Shown one piece after another: positions 24,212-35,262 of a DNA stretch of 64,000 nt (positions within the stretch are counted from its first letter, which is position 1; every line of letters begins with the position of its first letter). The translations under genes were made by a program, and so were the position numbers. This DNA is from Vanilla planifolia (Eukaryota; Streptophyta; Magnoliopsida; Asparagales; Orchidaceae). Location of the stretch: contig CM043875.1 of NCBI GenBank assembly GCA_023846275.1, positions 9,171,958 through 9,235,957 of the forward strand. Reading direction: 5' to 3'. The notes under the pieces are model-generated. The model was not told the DNA's origin. It was given only the letters and a program-made list of their open reading frames with translations, and searched no databases.

Positions 24212-25075
24212 TTCATCCTACCTTAGAAGGATTTTGCCTTTGAAATCAAGCAAACAACTCTGATCACTTATCGAAAACCTTGAATTCTACCTCCCAAGTA
24301 GCAAATTGCTCCTTTAGATTATTTTATAACATTTTTGGTATGAAAAACCTTTCATTCCATAGTTTTTAGTGTCAAATTCTAGAATGTGGACTAAGTATTC
24401 TTTATAGATAACATCTAGCTAGATCTAAAGCTCATTAAGCTCCCTATAAAGAACATGTGAACGAATTGGGACAAACTTTTTCAAGTTAGATATGAGGAAC
24501 ACATCTGATGAGGTCTAATATATCTATGTATCAATTTAAAAACCTTCTCAAATAGAAACATCCCTTACATGAGATAGTTTTTCGAAAATACCTAGTCTCT
24601 AAACTCAATGCTTACATGTTTGTTTTTACTATCAAAATATTTCTTTTGTTAGTTTTGTACCACATGGCCTATTATGTAGCTTGCAAAACTCCTTAATAAT
24701 TTCCTTAATAGTCTAGGATGCAAAGGACATTTTGGACTCATCATTGAACCAACATATAAAAGATCTATAATGTCACTCATATAAAACCTCATACATTGCC
24801 ATGCAAATAACTAATCGATAGTTGTTATTATAAACAAATTTTATTAATGATGACTATCTGACCCAATTTGAAGAAAATGATTATACACTAAATCTTAAAA
24901 AATTTTCTAAGGTCTAGATGGTTCTCTTTAACTGTCTATCTGTCTAAGGATGATATATTAAACTGAATCAAAAAGTAGTTTTTAGTACTTGATGTAAATA
25001 ATTCTGAAATTGAGAGATAAATTTAGTATCTCTATCTAAGATAATCAATCAAGGAACATGGTAATGAGAATGGTT
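24212..25075 (-). pseudogene. Integrase C-terminal fragment of a third Del/Tekay-like internal region (copy C)
   Basis: Starts directly at the right edge of LTR2 and is collinear with 14,026-14,850: shared words include GAAATCAAGCAAACAACT, CTCCCAAGTAGCAA and ATCTATAATGTCACTCATATAAA. It carries the chromodomain end and the last part of the integrase core. At 25,075 homology ends at a foldback repeat and nothing more of this copy is seen to the right. Stops are frequent. Confidence 0.75.
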
Positions 25076-25077
25076 TG

Positions 25078-25329
25078 TCATACTATTGTGACAATTGTTG
25101 CTTGTAATGTTTTTGCATAAACTGCATAAAACTTTTACAAATTAATTAATTTTTTTATATTTGATGAATACTTAACAAGAAAACAAAATTAAATAAATAA
25201 ATAATGTAAAACATCTATGTTTTCTTGTTAAATATTCACCAAATGTAAAAGCAATTTTAATTAATTTGTAAAATTTTTAATGCAATTTATGCAAAAATAT
25301 TATGAGCAATAGTTGACACAATAGTGTGA
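25078..25329. repeat. Foldback (inverted) repeat, possible MITE-like element
   Basis: The left arm (25,078-25,184) and right arm (25,218-25,329) are near-perfect reverse complements with a 33-base AT-rich loop. Matching words include TTTTTGCATAA with TTATGCAAAAA and AACAAGAAAACA with TGTTTTCTTGTT. A transcript would form a hairpin of about 107-112 bp. No transposase and no clear target duplication are visible, so its class is open. Confidence 0.8.
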
Positions 25330-25640
25330 GGAACTATCCACACCATGATATGAGGGCCCATTTGCTTAGTCAATGTTCAACCCAAAGGCATGGCATGCAA
25401 TAGTTGAGGAAACTTGCTCATTTTTGTTATGCTCATTCCTCTTAATTCTGTTGATTCAATAAGCTTGTAGTGAGGGCATGTCAACATACTTAGGACTTGT
25501 ATTTTTTTTTTCTTTTTTTTTTTTGTAATTATTTTTTTCTATTAAAAAAATGTGTTTATCATGTTTTTAAAAAAATTCTTTTTTACATAAGAAAGTTTAT
25601 GCATTGGAGTGAACCATTACATAAGGTAATTTAATTTTTT
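25330..25640. other. Non-coding stretch with long poly-T tracts
   Basis: AT-rich sequence with interrupted T runs at 25,501-25,560 and 25,630-25,645. No coding remnant is recognised. It may be part of the CACTA-like fragment to the right. Confidence 0.5.
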
Positions 25641-25985
25641 TTTTTGTACCCATTATATGACAACCAAGTTCACCGTAGAGAGATTTCAATGGCATTTTTT
25701 TTGTGATGAAACTTAATGTCAAAAAAAGTTGGCTAAAAAAAATTTTGTATGACCTTTATGTGACATAAGTGATCAAATGATATGAACTTTCAAAATTAAT
25801 GGATCCATCATTGAAAGTCATTTAATTAATATTTTTGAATGACTTTTTATGACAAATCTTCCCATCACATTAAGTAAACCAAAAGTATTTGTGGCCTTTT
25901 TTTGTCACAAAAATTTTTCATCTCAAATAGCTTTTTGAGATGGTAATGAGGTTGTTTGTGACAAAATGTTTTCTTGCAAGTACTC
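25641..25985 (-). mobile_element. Possible CACTA-type transposon end
   Basis: At the right edge the minus strand reads ACTTGCAAGAAAACA, resembling the CACTACAAGAAAA terminus of En/Spm (CACTA) elements with about 4 mismatches in 13. Behind it come repeated TTTGTGACAAA-like words in both orientations (25,756, 25,840, 25,905, 25,960), as expected of subterminal transposase sites. No transposase or opposite end is found, so this is a fragment or a small non-autonomous copy at best. Confidence 0.35.
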
Positions 25986-26667
25986 CTTTAGTTTATACTA
26001 TAGCAAGTGATACTATAATCAGGTACTTTTAGGAATGGGCTTCAAAAATTAGGAATGAAACTAAAATACACAAAACTTCCAAAGAAACAAACTGTAATCA
26101 ATTGATTTTATGCAAGATTTAATAAATCTTCAATTTATAGAGGAAAGGAAGCTATTGTTGAAGTATGCAAACACATGAAAAATACAACACATATTTGATA
26201 AACGTATCCTTATAATAATTGTTGTTCTATAAATACAAACACAATAAAAATATAAAATACAATAATACCAAGAAAATTGTTAAAAGTACTACAAAATTTT
26301 GGCAAATTTTCATTAGCCACAAGTTATCCATCATGGTGGTAGCCAAATGTCATTAGCCATTTACATCATTGATGGAATTTTGTGCTTATTGATTTGATAA
26401 AATATGTGATTATGGACAGCTAAGAATTAGATTTACTTGATTCTTTGGCAGGTAGTCACATGGTTTTCTAAAATAATTGACAATTTTTTCTTTATATTTT
26501 AATATGTAATATTATTTAAGATTTAAATTTATTTAAATAAACTTAGATGATAATCATAATGATAATATGATATCATCTTATTTATTTTAAATACAAATAT
26601 ATATAGATATAGAAGATTTAACTTATCTAGCATCTACTTCATAATTAACCATGCCCAAACATGCTAC
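25986..26667. other. AT-rich intergenic sequence, nothing recognised
   Basis: I see no ORF of note, no retroelement protein and no long repeat. Composition is typical plant intergenic DNA with AATACA-rich runs. Confidence 0.5.
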
Positions 26668-26717
26668 TCTATCAAATAGTTTTTTTTTTTTGAAGAGGAA
26701 TTCTATCAAATAGTTTT
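26668..26717. repeat. 16-bp direct duplication around a T tract
   Basis: TCTATCAAATAGTTTT occurs at 26,668-26,683 and again at 26,702-26,717, separated by 18 bases that begin with a T run and GAAGAGG. It looks like a target duplication or repair scar left by a poly(A)-tailed insertion. Confidence 0.75.
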
Positions 26718-28489
26718 AAAAACCCCTATTTTCTCCTTGTTAATGTCCTTTGTTAATCAAGCCTTCAATCCGTAGAATTGGAATAAAACAGGCTGCGATG
26801 GATACCTTGACGTAGAAGCAATCGACATTGCAGCTCAAAGACTAAGCCGTGTGCCAGATCGGGTAGCCAAAAACACCAAATTTAGAGCAGGTCCGCTGTA
26901 AAAGAATGGAGAGATTACCTTTTGGCACTAAAAAATAGTCCAAACTTATATGAAAGTAGACCTAATGTTCACCAGTTCAGGCTTACGATAAATCCGATCT
27001 AATCAGATTTGTTGTAAAGCCAATTGAATCTTTAAAATTGGATTGACTTGCTCAGACTTGTGCAGCCTAACTGTCCATCATGGGGTGCTACTGTCCATAA
27101 ATTTTCCAAATGACAATAATAATAAAAAGAACTACTTAATTAGTTTAAAAATTAAAAAGACAAAAATAAAATATAGACAATATTAAATACTTTATACATT
27201 TAGGATAAAACAATTCGACATAATGTATAAAAATATTTATTATTTAATGTCTCTAATTTTGCAAAACTTTTTTTCCGACCCAGCAATAAGGTTTCTTGAA
27301 CCCAATGATCAATCATCTACAGCTCATATAAACTCCAAAATAAAAAAAGTTATCGAGCCTCAACATACGATAATACCTCGTCTGGAAAGAACAAAGCCGC
27401 CAATTAACACACGCTGGAATGGCATCCGCTGGCATAATAGTGAGTTATAAAGCATGCCGAATAGCACAATAATGAAGATGACAAATCAACAATCAAAAGA
27501 AATAAATAAATAAATAATAAATAAAACTACTTTAAACAAGCATTATCCGCCAATATTTACTACAAGCCATGAAGCAGCTCGATAGTTGCAGCTGCCTCAT
27601 ATCAAAATATGCATGTCATACTCTTTAGTGCTGCTTCTTTTTGAGCCCTATCGAATGGCTCTTTCCATTATCCAACCACAAAGCAGGTACATGGCAATGA
27701 AATAAAGGGAACCAAAAGAGAAGGGCATGGCTACAACAATCATGAAATAAGAACTAGGAGCATTAAAATTTCAAATTTTAAGATGCAAAAGCTTTGCCGA
27801 GTACAAAAGTTTCTAAAGCAATTCCACCAACCATAGATCCATCATGAGAGTATACCATCATTCGACTGCTAGCACCACAAAACATTATAAGTTCATTTGA
27901 AATGTGCATAATGCATCAGAATGTGCAATTTAATTTAACATTGTGCGGTGTCCTTGGTACTGTGATCACACCATCATGGGGATGTTACTATGATGACACT
28001 ATAATAGGAATGTTATGATCAACAAGGTTGTGTGCTAAATCCAATTCATTAAACATAAACCAACTCCAAAAATTTAAAAAACCTTCAATATAATATAATA
28101 AAATAAAATCATAGTTTACAATACAAGGAAATATATATGCATATATCCATTAAGACTAAGTTTTATATTTATATTAAAACATAAGATCCATGCAAATTTA
28201 TTCTAACTCACAAATTACTATATTATAACACTTCCCTCAACTAACAACAAAGATATCAAGTAACTCAAGCTTGATAATAAAAATGGTAAAAACTTAGGAT
28301 CCCAAACATGTTCATTGACTTACATCACCTAAAAACCAATATCTTTCAAGAGTTTTTTTTAATATCAATTGAGCTATGTAACTAAGTACAAAAATCACAT
28401 CCCACCTAAAAAATAGTGGAAACACAAGTTGAAAGGCTTTTATTTATAAAAGAAATTTATTCCATTAGAACAATTACATCATGCCTCCA
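26718..28489. other. Non-repetitive island, unassigned
   Basis: Less AT-rich than its surroundings in parts (26,780-26,910, 27,280-27,440, 27,560-27,720). Short open stretches occur, such as 75 codons on plus at 27,223 and a membrane-like minus-strand stretch near 27,660-27,760 (MPFSFGSLYFIAMYLLCGW). None has a recognisable family. I cannot tell decayed exons from chance. Confidence 0.4.
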
Positions 28490-28846
28490 TTATTGCATTT
28501 CATAACTGATGTGGTCTGTCTTGCTATAATTGTTGTATTCAAAGTAATTTGATTTGACTTGATTCAGCTGGCACAGGAGCAATGATTTGTGAAATTCAAC
28601 GTACATGGCGATTAAGTGAGAAGAGCTAGAATGGCAATACAGTGTCGCTAATGTTGTATTCATTGAATGTACTTGTTCAATGCAAAATCGGGGGACATTG
28701 TTGTAGTACAAAGATGTCCAAATGTGAACAATAAGGCATCCACAAAGTGTGCATGTCCGATGCGGTAATAAGAAGCATTGTTGTAGAATGAAGATGTCCA
28801 AATATGAATAATAACAGCTTAGACGGAGCTTACTTGTCTGATGCAA
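28490..28846 (-). other. 118-codon ORF over an 80-bp duplication, probably not coding
   Basis: The minus strand is open for 118 codons. It owes this partly to an 80-bp tandem duplication (28,696 and 28,776). Since 80 is not a multiple of 3, the two copies are read in different frames (DIFILQQCF against TSLYYNNVP), which argues against selection on a protein. Cysteine- and histidine-rich by composition; no domain recognised. Confidence 0.4.
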
Positions 28847-28855
28847 TAACTACAA
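28696..28855. repeat. 80-bp tandem duplication
   Basis: CATTGTTGTAG begins at 28,696 and at 28,776. Both units contain AAGATGTCCAAAT and a GTCCGATGCGGTAATAA / GTCTGATGCAATAAC segment. They are about 80% alike by eye. Confidence 0.75.
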
Positions 28856-28859
28856 AGTC

Positions 28860-29700
28860 ATGTAACTGACTAATGAATAGCTATCAGTGCACTCTATCAT
28901 AAGTTGGAAGGTTATTCCCTTATCCAATTATTTATTATTTGAACAATTCAATTGGAAACAAAATCTATTATATAATTGTTGATCATACATATATGATTTA
29001 ACTATAACTTTTTAAAAAAATAAGAAAATATCTTGAAAGACTTCATCATAGGGCCCAAATCTAGTGACTACTAAAAGCCTCATAATGATGATGAGTGAGT
29101 CCTCTTAATTCTTGATCTTTAATCTATATCCCTAATCGAGGAATGAGCAAATATTTGGGCAAGAAGGGAGTAGGCTTTGCTAAGAATTCCTTCTTGGATG
29201 TGATATTCCCCAAGCAAGAGGCTCATTTTGAAGACCATGTTATTAAAGAAGGTTGGATAAAGGTCCAACATGACAAAATGCCTCTTTTGTATGCATAAAC
29301 AATTGGGACCCTTTTGGGCATTCTTATATTAACAACCTCCTTATAAAATAATGTAAGACTAATACCAATGTGATCTAGCATCTTGTCTATTCACACCAAA
29401 TCCCATTAGCATAATCCACCCAAGTATTAGCAAACCAAACATTCTCTCATGCTACCTTGCATTGCACAGGTGATACAATAAGTTAATTCTTTATTGACAA
29501 CTGCACTAGTGAAGCATTATAATTGATCCGTAAGTAACGTTGTAGTTCTGATTGATCAATTATGTAAAATGTGCCAAAAAGTTCCAACAAAACTGAATTT
29601 TATCCAATTTGAAGAGATCCCGACAAAAAGTTCTCAAGAAATATGTGCCAAAAAGACCAAAGCCCAATTCTCTACATTACATCATCACCTAAAGAGTAAA
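28860..29700. other. Unassigned intergenic sequence
   Basis: The minus strand is open for about 57 codons around 29,130-29,300 (for example LLLGEYHIQEGILSKAYSLL), but no family is recognised and no neighbour supports a gene. The rest is AT-rich. Confidence 0.4.
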
Positions 29701-29721
29701 GCGCCATAATTTTAGCCATAG

Positions 29722-30589
29722 CTATAGATGGCCATGTGAGAGAGATTTACTATGGACTATCATTGTGTGTTTGCCAGATAACATAGAATGCAACCACCAC
29801 CATAGCTGCCACCCACAATGGTCGTCCTTGGCCGAACGAGTAACCAGTATTTTCAAACAAAGTTTCAGCAATAGTAAATAGGATGCCAAACGTACAGTGC
29901 AAATTCTGCAGTTTCTGAAAAGCTGAAGAGGAAAAACTACATAAGCTGGTCTGGTACCAAGTTTCAGCCACTCCTTGTACATAAGTTCATGTCCTATAAA
30001 CCTTTCGAGGGGAGCCAATCTAAAGTGGAAATAGCCACGTTAAAGATCCATCGCATGACACCAAACACTAGCAAGAACATTGGTGAAGTCCTTGTATACA
30101 AAAGCATGAAGCATGTATCACTCTCCATTGGTTGCTATATGAAAACGTTTTGTTCCGAGTGATAAGCCTAGGGCAAATAAGTGATGTGCCGAAACAGCTC
30201 TGTAAAGTTGGAACATGCAGCAAGTAAATGTACCACTTGCCATCAGGTTTGAGGAGGTTCCTAGCATCAATAGTATTCTGCACCCTGTTAATGTAAGTAG
30301 AACACTTCGTGGGAACATCAATCCATGGGTCATTTATAATTGAGCAAACTTGACCGAGCCAATCTACTAGAGCATATTCTTCCTGATTGTCTCCTCCCAA
30401 AAAAAAAACATCTTCCAAGCCCATGAGTTCCCTAGATGAACAGCTAAAAGGGACCTCTCTGGTTCTATATTTTTCTTCACAGTATTGATATGCACTCGTC
30501 ATTTCCAGCAAATTAGGATGCACGCTATGGAAAAAGCAACCTTTGAAAGTTTCGCAGCTTGTGCATGCCCAAATCACCATAGCACTCAA
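29722..30589 (-). pseudogene. Unrecognised coding-like block, minus strand (candidate decayed host gene)
   Basis: The longest open frames outside the retroelement remnants cluster here on one strand: 173 codons (30,068-30,589), 98 codons (29,722-30,018) and, overlapping it in another frame, 73 codons (29,750-29,971). The 173-codon frame shows a varied composition (SRELMGLEDVFFLGGDNQ; LLKPDGKWYIYLLHVP), unlike a low-complexity chance ORF. The 73-codon frame ends in a hydrophobic segment (WVAAMVVVAFYVIW) that could be a membrane tail. Frames switch, with stops between, so if this was one gene it has frameshifts or unseen introns. I do not recognise the family and propose no function. Chance or a captured gene fragment remain possible. 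Confidence 0.35.
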
Positions 30590-30910
30590 ATCTTAGGCGT
30601 GGTAATGGATAGACATTATACGTGGATGCTTACTCCACAGAAATCTCATAATGCCTTGATTGCATCCAAAGCATTGGTTGACAAAGAAGTATGTGAACAA
30701 GACTACATGTGCAGCGAGGTTAGCACACTATTAATGATAGCACTTGATGCCCCACATCTGACACTAATCTCCTTTAACATATACATCATTGGAAATAATA
30801 AACTTGATAATGGATGCACCTTGATTTTCCAGAGGGAGGAACCACACAAAACATCTCAAATGTCAACTGCACCAAAAGTTGGCGTCATATCATCCAGAGA
30901 TTTTTGCTAA
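30485..30910 (+). other. 141-codon plus-strand ORF, likely antisense shadow
   Basis: Open from ATGATATGC, overlapping the start of the 173-codon minus-strand frame by about 105 bases. It runs into the first tandem-repeat unit at about 30,890. No motif is recognised. The contrary strand and overlap with a repeat make it doubtful. Confidence 0.3.
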
Positions 30911-32691
30911 GACGGTCCAAAGCTCCCATAAACAGATAACTTGAAATAAGGCCGAAGTGGGGCCTCAAACAGAAAAGGGAGCCTCAACCATTGAATGTAG
31001 GAAAAAAACTGTTGCTGATATCTATGATATTGAAATTGTCGCTTGTTACAATATCATGAGCACCTTGATGTTGACAGGAAGTCGCTTACTTACAACGAGT
31101 GTACTACCTTTGCATATGACATAATAAATCAACCTATTTGATATCACTCTTCTGTTATAATTGGCAAAAACAATATATCCTTTCACAATATGGATTCCAA
31201 ACATTCATGATCAAAATGTGAATGACTCAAATTGTTTATGCAACCAATATCAAAGTCTCTCCTAACATCAAATCCCTAAAAATGTTATCCCATATCCTAA
31301 TGCTTAATATCCACTCAAGATTAAAATAGCACCTTTCCCAAATCCTTAATCTCAAAACTCTAGAGATGAACTCACAACTCAAAATAACAAATCCTTAGAA
31401 CTATCCCCTTTATCTTAATCTATAATCCCTATTTTACTAACATTTCACTATTCCCTAATCTCAAAATCTTCGATATAAACCCAACACTCGTAATAACAAA
31501 TCCTGAAAAACCTTAATTGTTATGCAAATTCCCAAAGATTGTACAAGACATTTAAGAGACTTGAGGAATGCTAGTAAACAACTATATCACTTAGGAATAG
31601 AATAGGCCCAATGAAGCAAGGCTCAATTCTAGCCTTCATTATCACTTCATCCATATTGTGGACTATAAGAGAGCAACATATCATCAAGAGTTTTTTAACA
31701 AGAAGGTGTAAAGCTCTTACAAATAGACAAAAGAAAATAATGGTTAAGGTGTGATGTTGGATAAGAATGTGGATCTCAACTATAAAATGTTGGAACGAAC
31801 CATTATTGATCTTTATGATATCGATATTGATGATAGTTACAATAGCAATGATGACCTTGATATTGGTACAAGCAGCCCACTTACAATGAACTACCTTCTA
31901 TATGCAACATAAATCAACCTATTTGACATCAACTATCAATTGGAATTTGCAAAAACAATGTCTGCTTGCATAACATGGATTCCAAGCATTCATGGTCAAA
32001 ATGCGAATAAGTCAAGTTACTTATTCAACTAATATCAAAGGCCTAGAAATAAACTCAAAACTCATAACTTCAAATACCTAAAAACATTATTCCCCAATAA
32101 TTCCTAATATCCAATCAAGACCTCTTCACCCAATCCTTAATTTCAAAACTATAGACATAAACTCAACTTGAAAAACCAAACTACTAAAAACTTTAACTTC
32201 TATCTTAATCCTAAATCTCTAATCCCTATTTTACTAAACCTTAGAAATAAGCACAAAGCTCATAATAGAAAATCCTTAAAAACCTTATATCCTATGTAAA
32301 TTCATGTAGTCCATGCAAGAGATCAAGAAATCTCAAGGATGTTAGCAAACAATTTTGTTACTTATGAACAAGATGGGCTCAAATGCATGGGGCATGTTTG
32401 TAACTTTTGTTACCACTTCATCAATATCTTGATGCTATATTATCCAAAGATTCTTGCCAAGTGGGTTCAAATCTCCCATAGACATATAATAGGAAATAAG
32501 AGTCATCAAATGAGAAATCAGGCCTTAATCACATAATATGGAGAGAAACTATTATTGAACTTTATGATATTGAAGTTGTTATTAGTTTTGATATTAGTGA
32601 TTCCCTTGATGTTGATACAAGGCTTTTCTCTAATGAAAAATGAGCTACCCATACATATGATGTAAGAACTTGACGTATTTGATATCACCCT
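30890..32691. repeat. Tandem repeat of 0.75-0.79 kb units, about 2.3 copies before LTR3
   Basis: Unit starts can be set at ACTGTTGCTGATATCTATGAT (31,008), ACCATTATTGATCTTTATGA (31,798) and ACTATTATTGAACTTTATGA (32,545), giving spacings of about 790 and 747. Each unit carries ATTGATG-rich sequence, then AACAATAT-C----CA-ATGGATTCCAA-CATTCATG, then a run of CCTAATC/AAACCCT-like short words, then the CTTAGGAATAGA/CTTATGAACAAGA segment. A partial unit end precedes the first (30,890-31,007, CCAGAGATTTTTGC). The third unit is cut at 32,691 by LTR3 and continues at 39,411. Confidence 0.8.
32687..32691. repeat. Left target-site duplication of LTR3
   Basis: ACCCT directly precedes LTR3, and ACTTT directly follows it (39,411-39,415). 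The uninterrupted repeat unit at 31,145-31,155 has ACTCT at this place. One to two C/T changes separate the copies, which is normal for this window. Confidence 0.55.
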
Positions 32692-33530
32692 TATCAACAC
32701 CCTATTTTTGTAGCTATTTTTTTTTCTTAGGATGTAACCAAGTTTATGTACCAATTAATGTATTTAACTAGCCACCTTTTACTTTTTAGGCTAACCATTC
32801 AAACTAAGAGTTATGATTATAATCATTAAGATTACAAAATGCCACCCAAAATGAATCACAAGCTTTCTCCAACCAAGACCTCAATTGAGCAAAGAATTAG
32901 TCCACCTCAAGTTAAGTAACCTATCTAATATACCTATGTATGATGCAAAACTAATCTATACCTACAAATAACTATATCCATATAATACAATAATCATAAA
33001 TACCATATAATCATGTTGAAATAATGTTCAGTATAATCTATGTCCAATAATTCCTATAGTCTAAGTCCAATAAATATATCTCAAAGTTGAAAATGAACAA
33101 AGTATGAGTAAGACATGATAAAATACTATCTAATGAAGATTTACTAAGATGCTAACTTTGGTCTCCACTCTAATGCTACATTAATAACCAACTTCTTACA
33201 CTTCCAAATAATATTTAGAAGAAGGAGGGTGAGGGGTGAGGCTGTGAGCTAAGCTCAATAGAAGCACTCATGTCCTACCAATAAAACATATATATAATGA
33301 TATAATAGCAAAGTATAATCATCAACATGTTAGAGAAATCAGATGAATACCATAGCCTTCCATGTTGAGTTAATATATGAAACCATACCATTAGCCCTCA
33401 TGTATCGATCTAGGCATAACAATTCCCCAAAAAGCCATAATCAATCCCATATGATGCATAGTGACCCATCAATAATATAGCAATCCCTCTAAGCCATCGA
33501 TTTGAAATCTTAGTCTATGTCAATCACATG

Positions 33531-33616
33531 ATCTGACACTCATATATTATCATATAATCTGACAATCATATATTGTCATATGATCTGACACTCATATATT
33601 ATCATATGATCTGACA
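33531..33616. repeat. 26-bp tandem repeat, three copies
   Basis: ATCTGACA-TCATATATT-TCATAT units begin exactly at 33,531, 33,557 and 33,583, and a partial one at 33,609. It lies inside LTR3 and is absent from the matching place in LTR1 (about 10,540-10,560), so it expanded in this copy. Confidence 0.9.
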
Positions 33617-35262
33617 ATTCACAACCTAGGCTTTGCCAATCACATGGACCACCCTGTAGGACTATAAGAGTCCTCAACAATCATGAGACACGTTAACAAG
33701 CACTTTGGCGCATCTACAATCTACCAAAATGTCTTGTAATAGCACTTGGCCAACCTAAAATCCTTAACACATTATCTGATAGTCATGACCTAGACTTTAT
33801 CAATCACATGGACCACCTTACATGGCTCAAGGGCTCCTAACAACATGTGGTGCTCAACTACCATAAGCCTAGGCTCACCTATGATCTTAAATGATGTTCT
33901 AACAATAAGACACATAACCTCCATACCTTGTAGGAGTCCTATCATCTAGTATATTCGACTTGCCTCTCTCTGATTGAGGAGTCCATCAACTGAGGTCTAC
34001 TGCATCTTAGTCTATGTCACCATCAAATAAACTTGCTTATAAATCTTTTGTATGATTTTTAATCACAAATATCTAAAGTTACCTAACCTTAATCTATTCT
34101 CTAAAGGATGTTAGGGATTCTTTCAAACCCTAATTGGTGTAAGGTAACCCTCTCTAGTCAATTATTTCCATGCACATGTCTTATTCTTACCTTTTCTTAA
34201 CCTGAGTGTCTAACTAAGTCCATTAGCCTATCCAGGCTAGCACTTGAGTACTCACTCATGTTATAAGTCCTTAGCTTAGACCTTCAAAGTCATAGCCTAA
34301 AAAAATTATCTTAGATTCATATGAGTTTTAGTAGTAACTCTCTCTTATCTTGTAAGCTAATATAAGTCTCTCCATCCTTCTTAAAGGCCTCTCCTAAGCC
34401 ACATTCATCTCTCAAACCATCATCTGAGGTGTCAATCTATGTCATAAGAGTTTAATTTAGGGTTACTCATAATCTCATCCATCATACTAAACTAAATTAG
34501 GGTTTATCCAATAATCCAAATGTTCACTTAGCTTCTTAGTTGAGCCTAATACCACTCCTAAGGCTAACTAAAAGACTCATCCAACCAACCCTCATCTTGG
34601 GTCTAACTGAGAGCTTCATCATACCTAGCCTTATTCTAAGTATGCTTAAGATCTCACTAAATGCATTATAACCTTATTCCAATCCAAATCTCCCTTGAGG
34701 GTTTTCTTCATGCAAAGTCGTAATCCTTAAGAATTACACATATCTAATTTCAAAGCTAATATTAACCTTATGTAAGGTCCTTATCAAGTCTTAAGTTACT
34801 TTCAACCTTAACTAAGGTTACTTGACATTCACACTAACTTAGGTTCAAATTTCAAATCCTAAATATTCAAATTTTAAACTTAAAGCCATCAAATTTCAAA
34901 CCCTTAATATTCCAAATTTCAAATCCTAAGAATTACTAATTAATTGAATAATTTCATAAGCTTAATATAAGCCAACTGAGCTTAGTAGTTAGGTTAAGTT
35001 CTTTTCTACTTTCCTACTCTTACTTAACCAAACCTAATCCTTTTAGTTGCACTTAACTAAGACCTAAACCTCCTTTGGCCTTCTTTTAAAGCCTACCCAA
35101 GTCTCTCAAAGTTCTTCAAAAAAAACTCAAGAGCTTACCTATCTTGGAAACCATCTAAGGTCCATTGTTAGGTCTTTCTTTGCATTTCAAAATTCATAGT
35201 CATTTCAAAAATTAATTTTATTAAATTTTTCATAATTAAAATTTATATATATAAAATATTTT

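Noticed and set aside
27223..27450. 75-codon plus ORF as a gene
   Set aside because: No recognisable domain, no supporting neighbour, and its first third is AT-rich chance sequence. Kept only as part of an unassigned island.
29722..30018. Assignment of the coding-like block to a methyltransferase or GPI transamidase subunit
   Set aside because: Short phrases looked vaguely similar, but no ordered set of family motifs could be found, so no name is given.
33531..33616. CRISPR-like spacing of short repeats
   Set aside because: Units are contiguous without unique spacers, and the DNA is plant. It is a plain tandem repeat.
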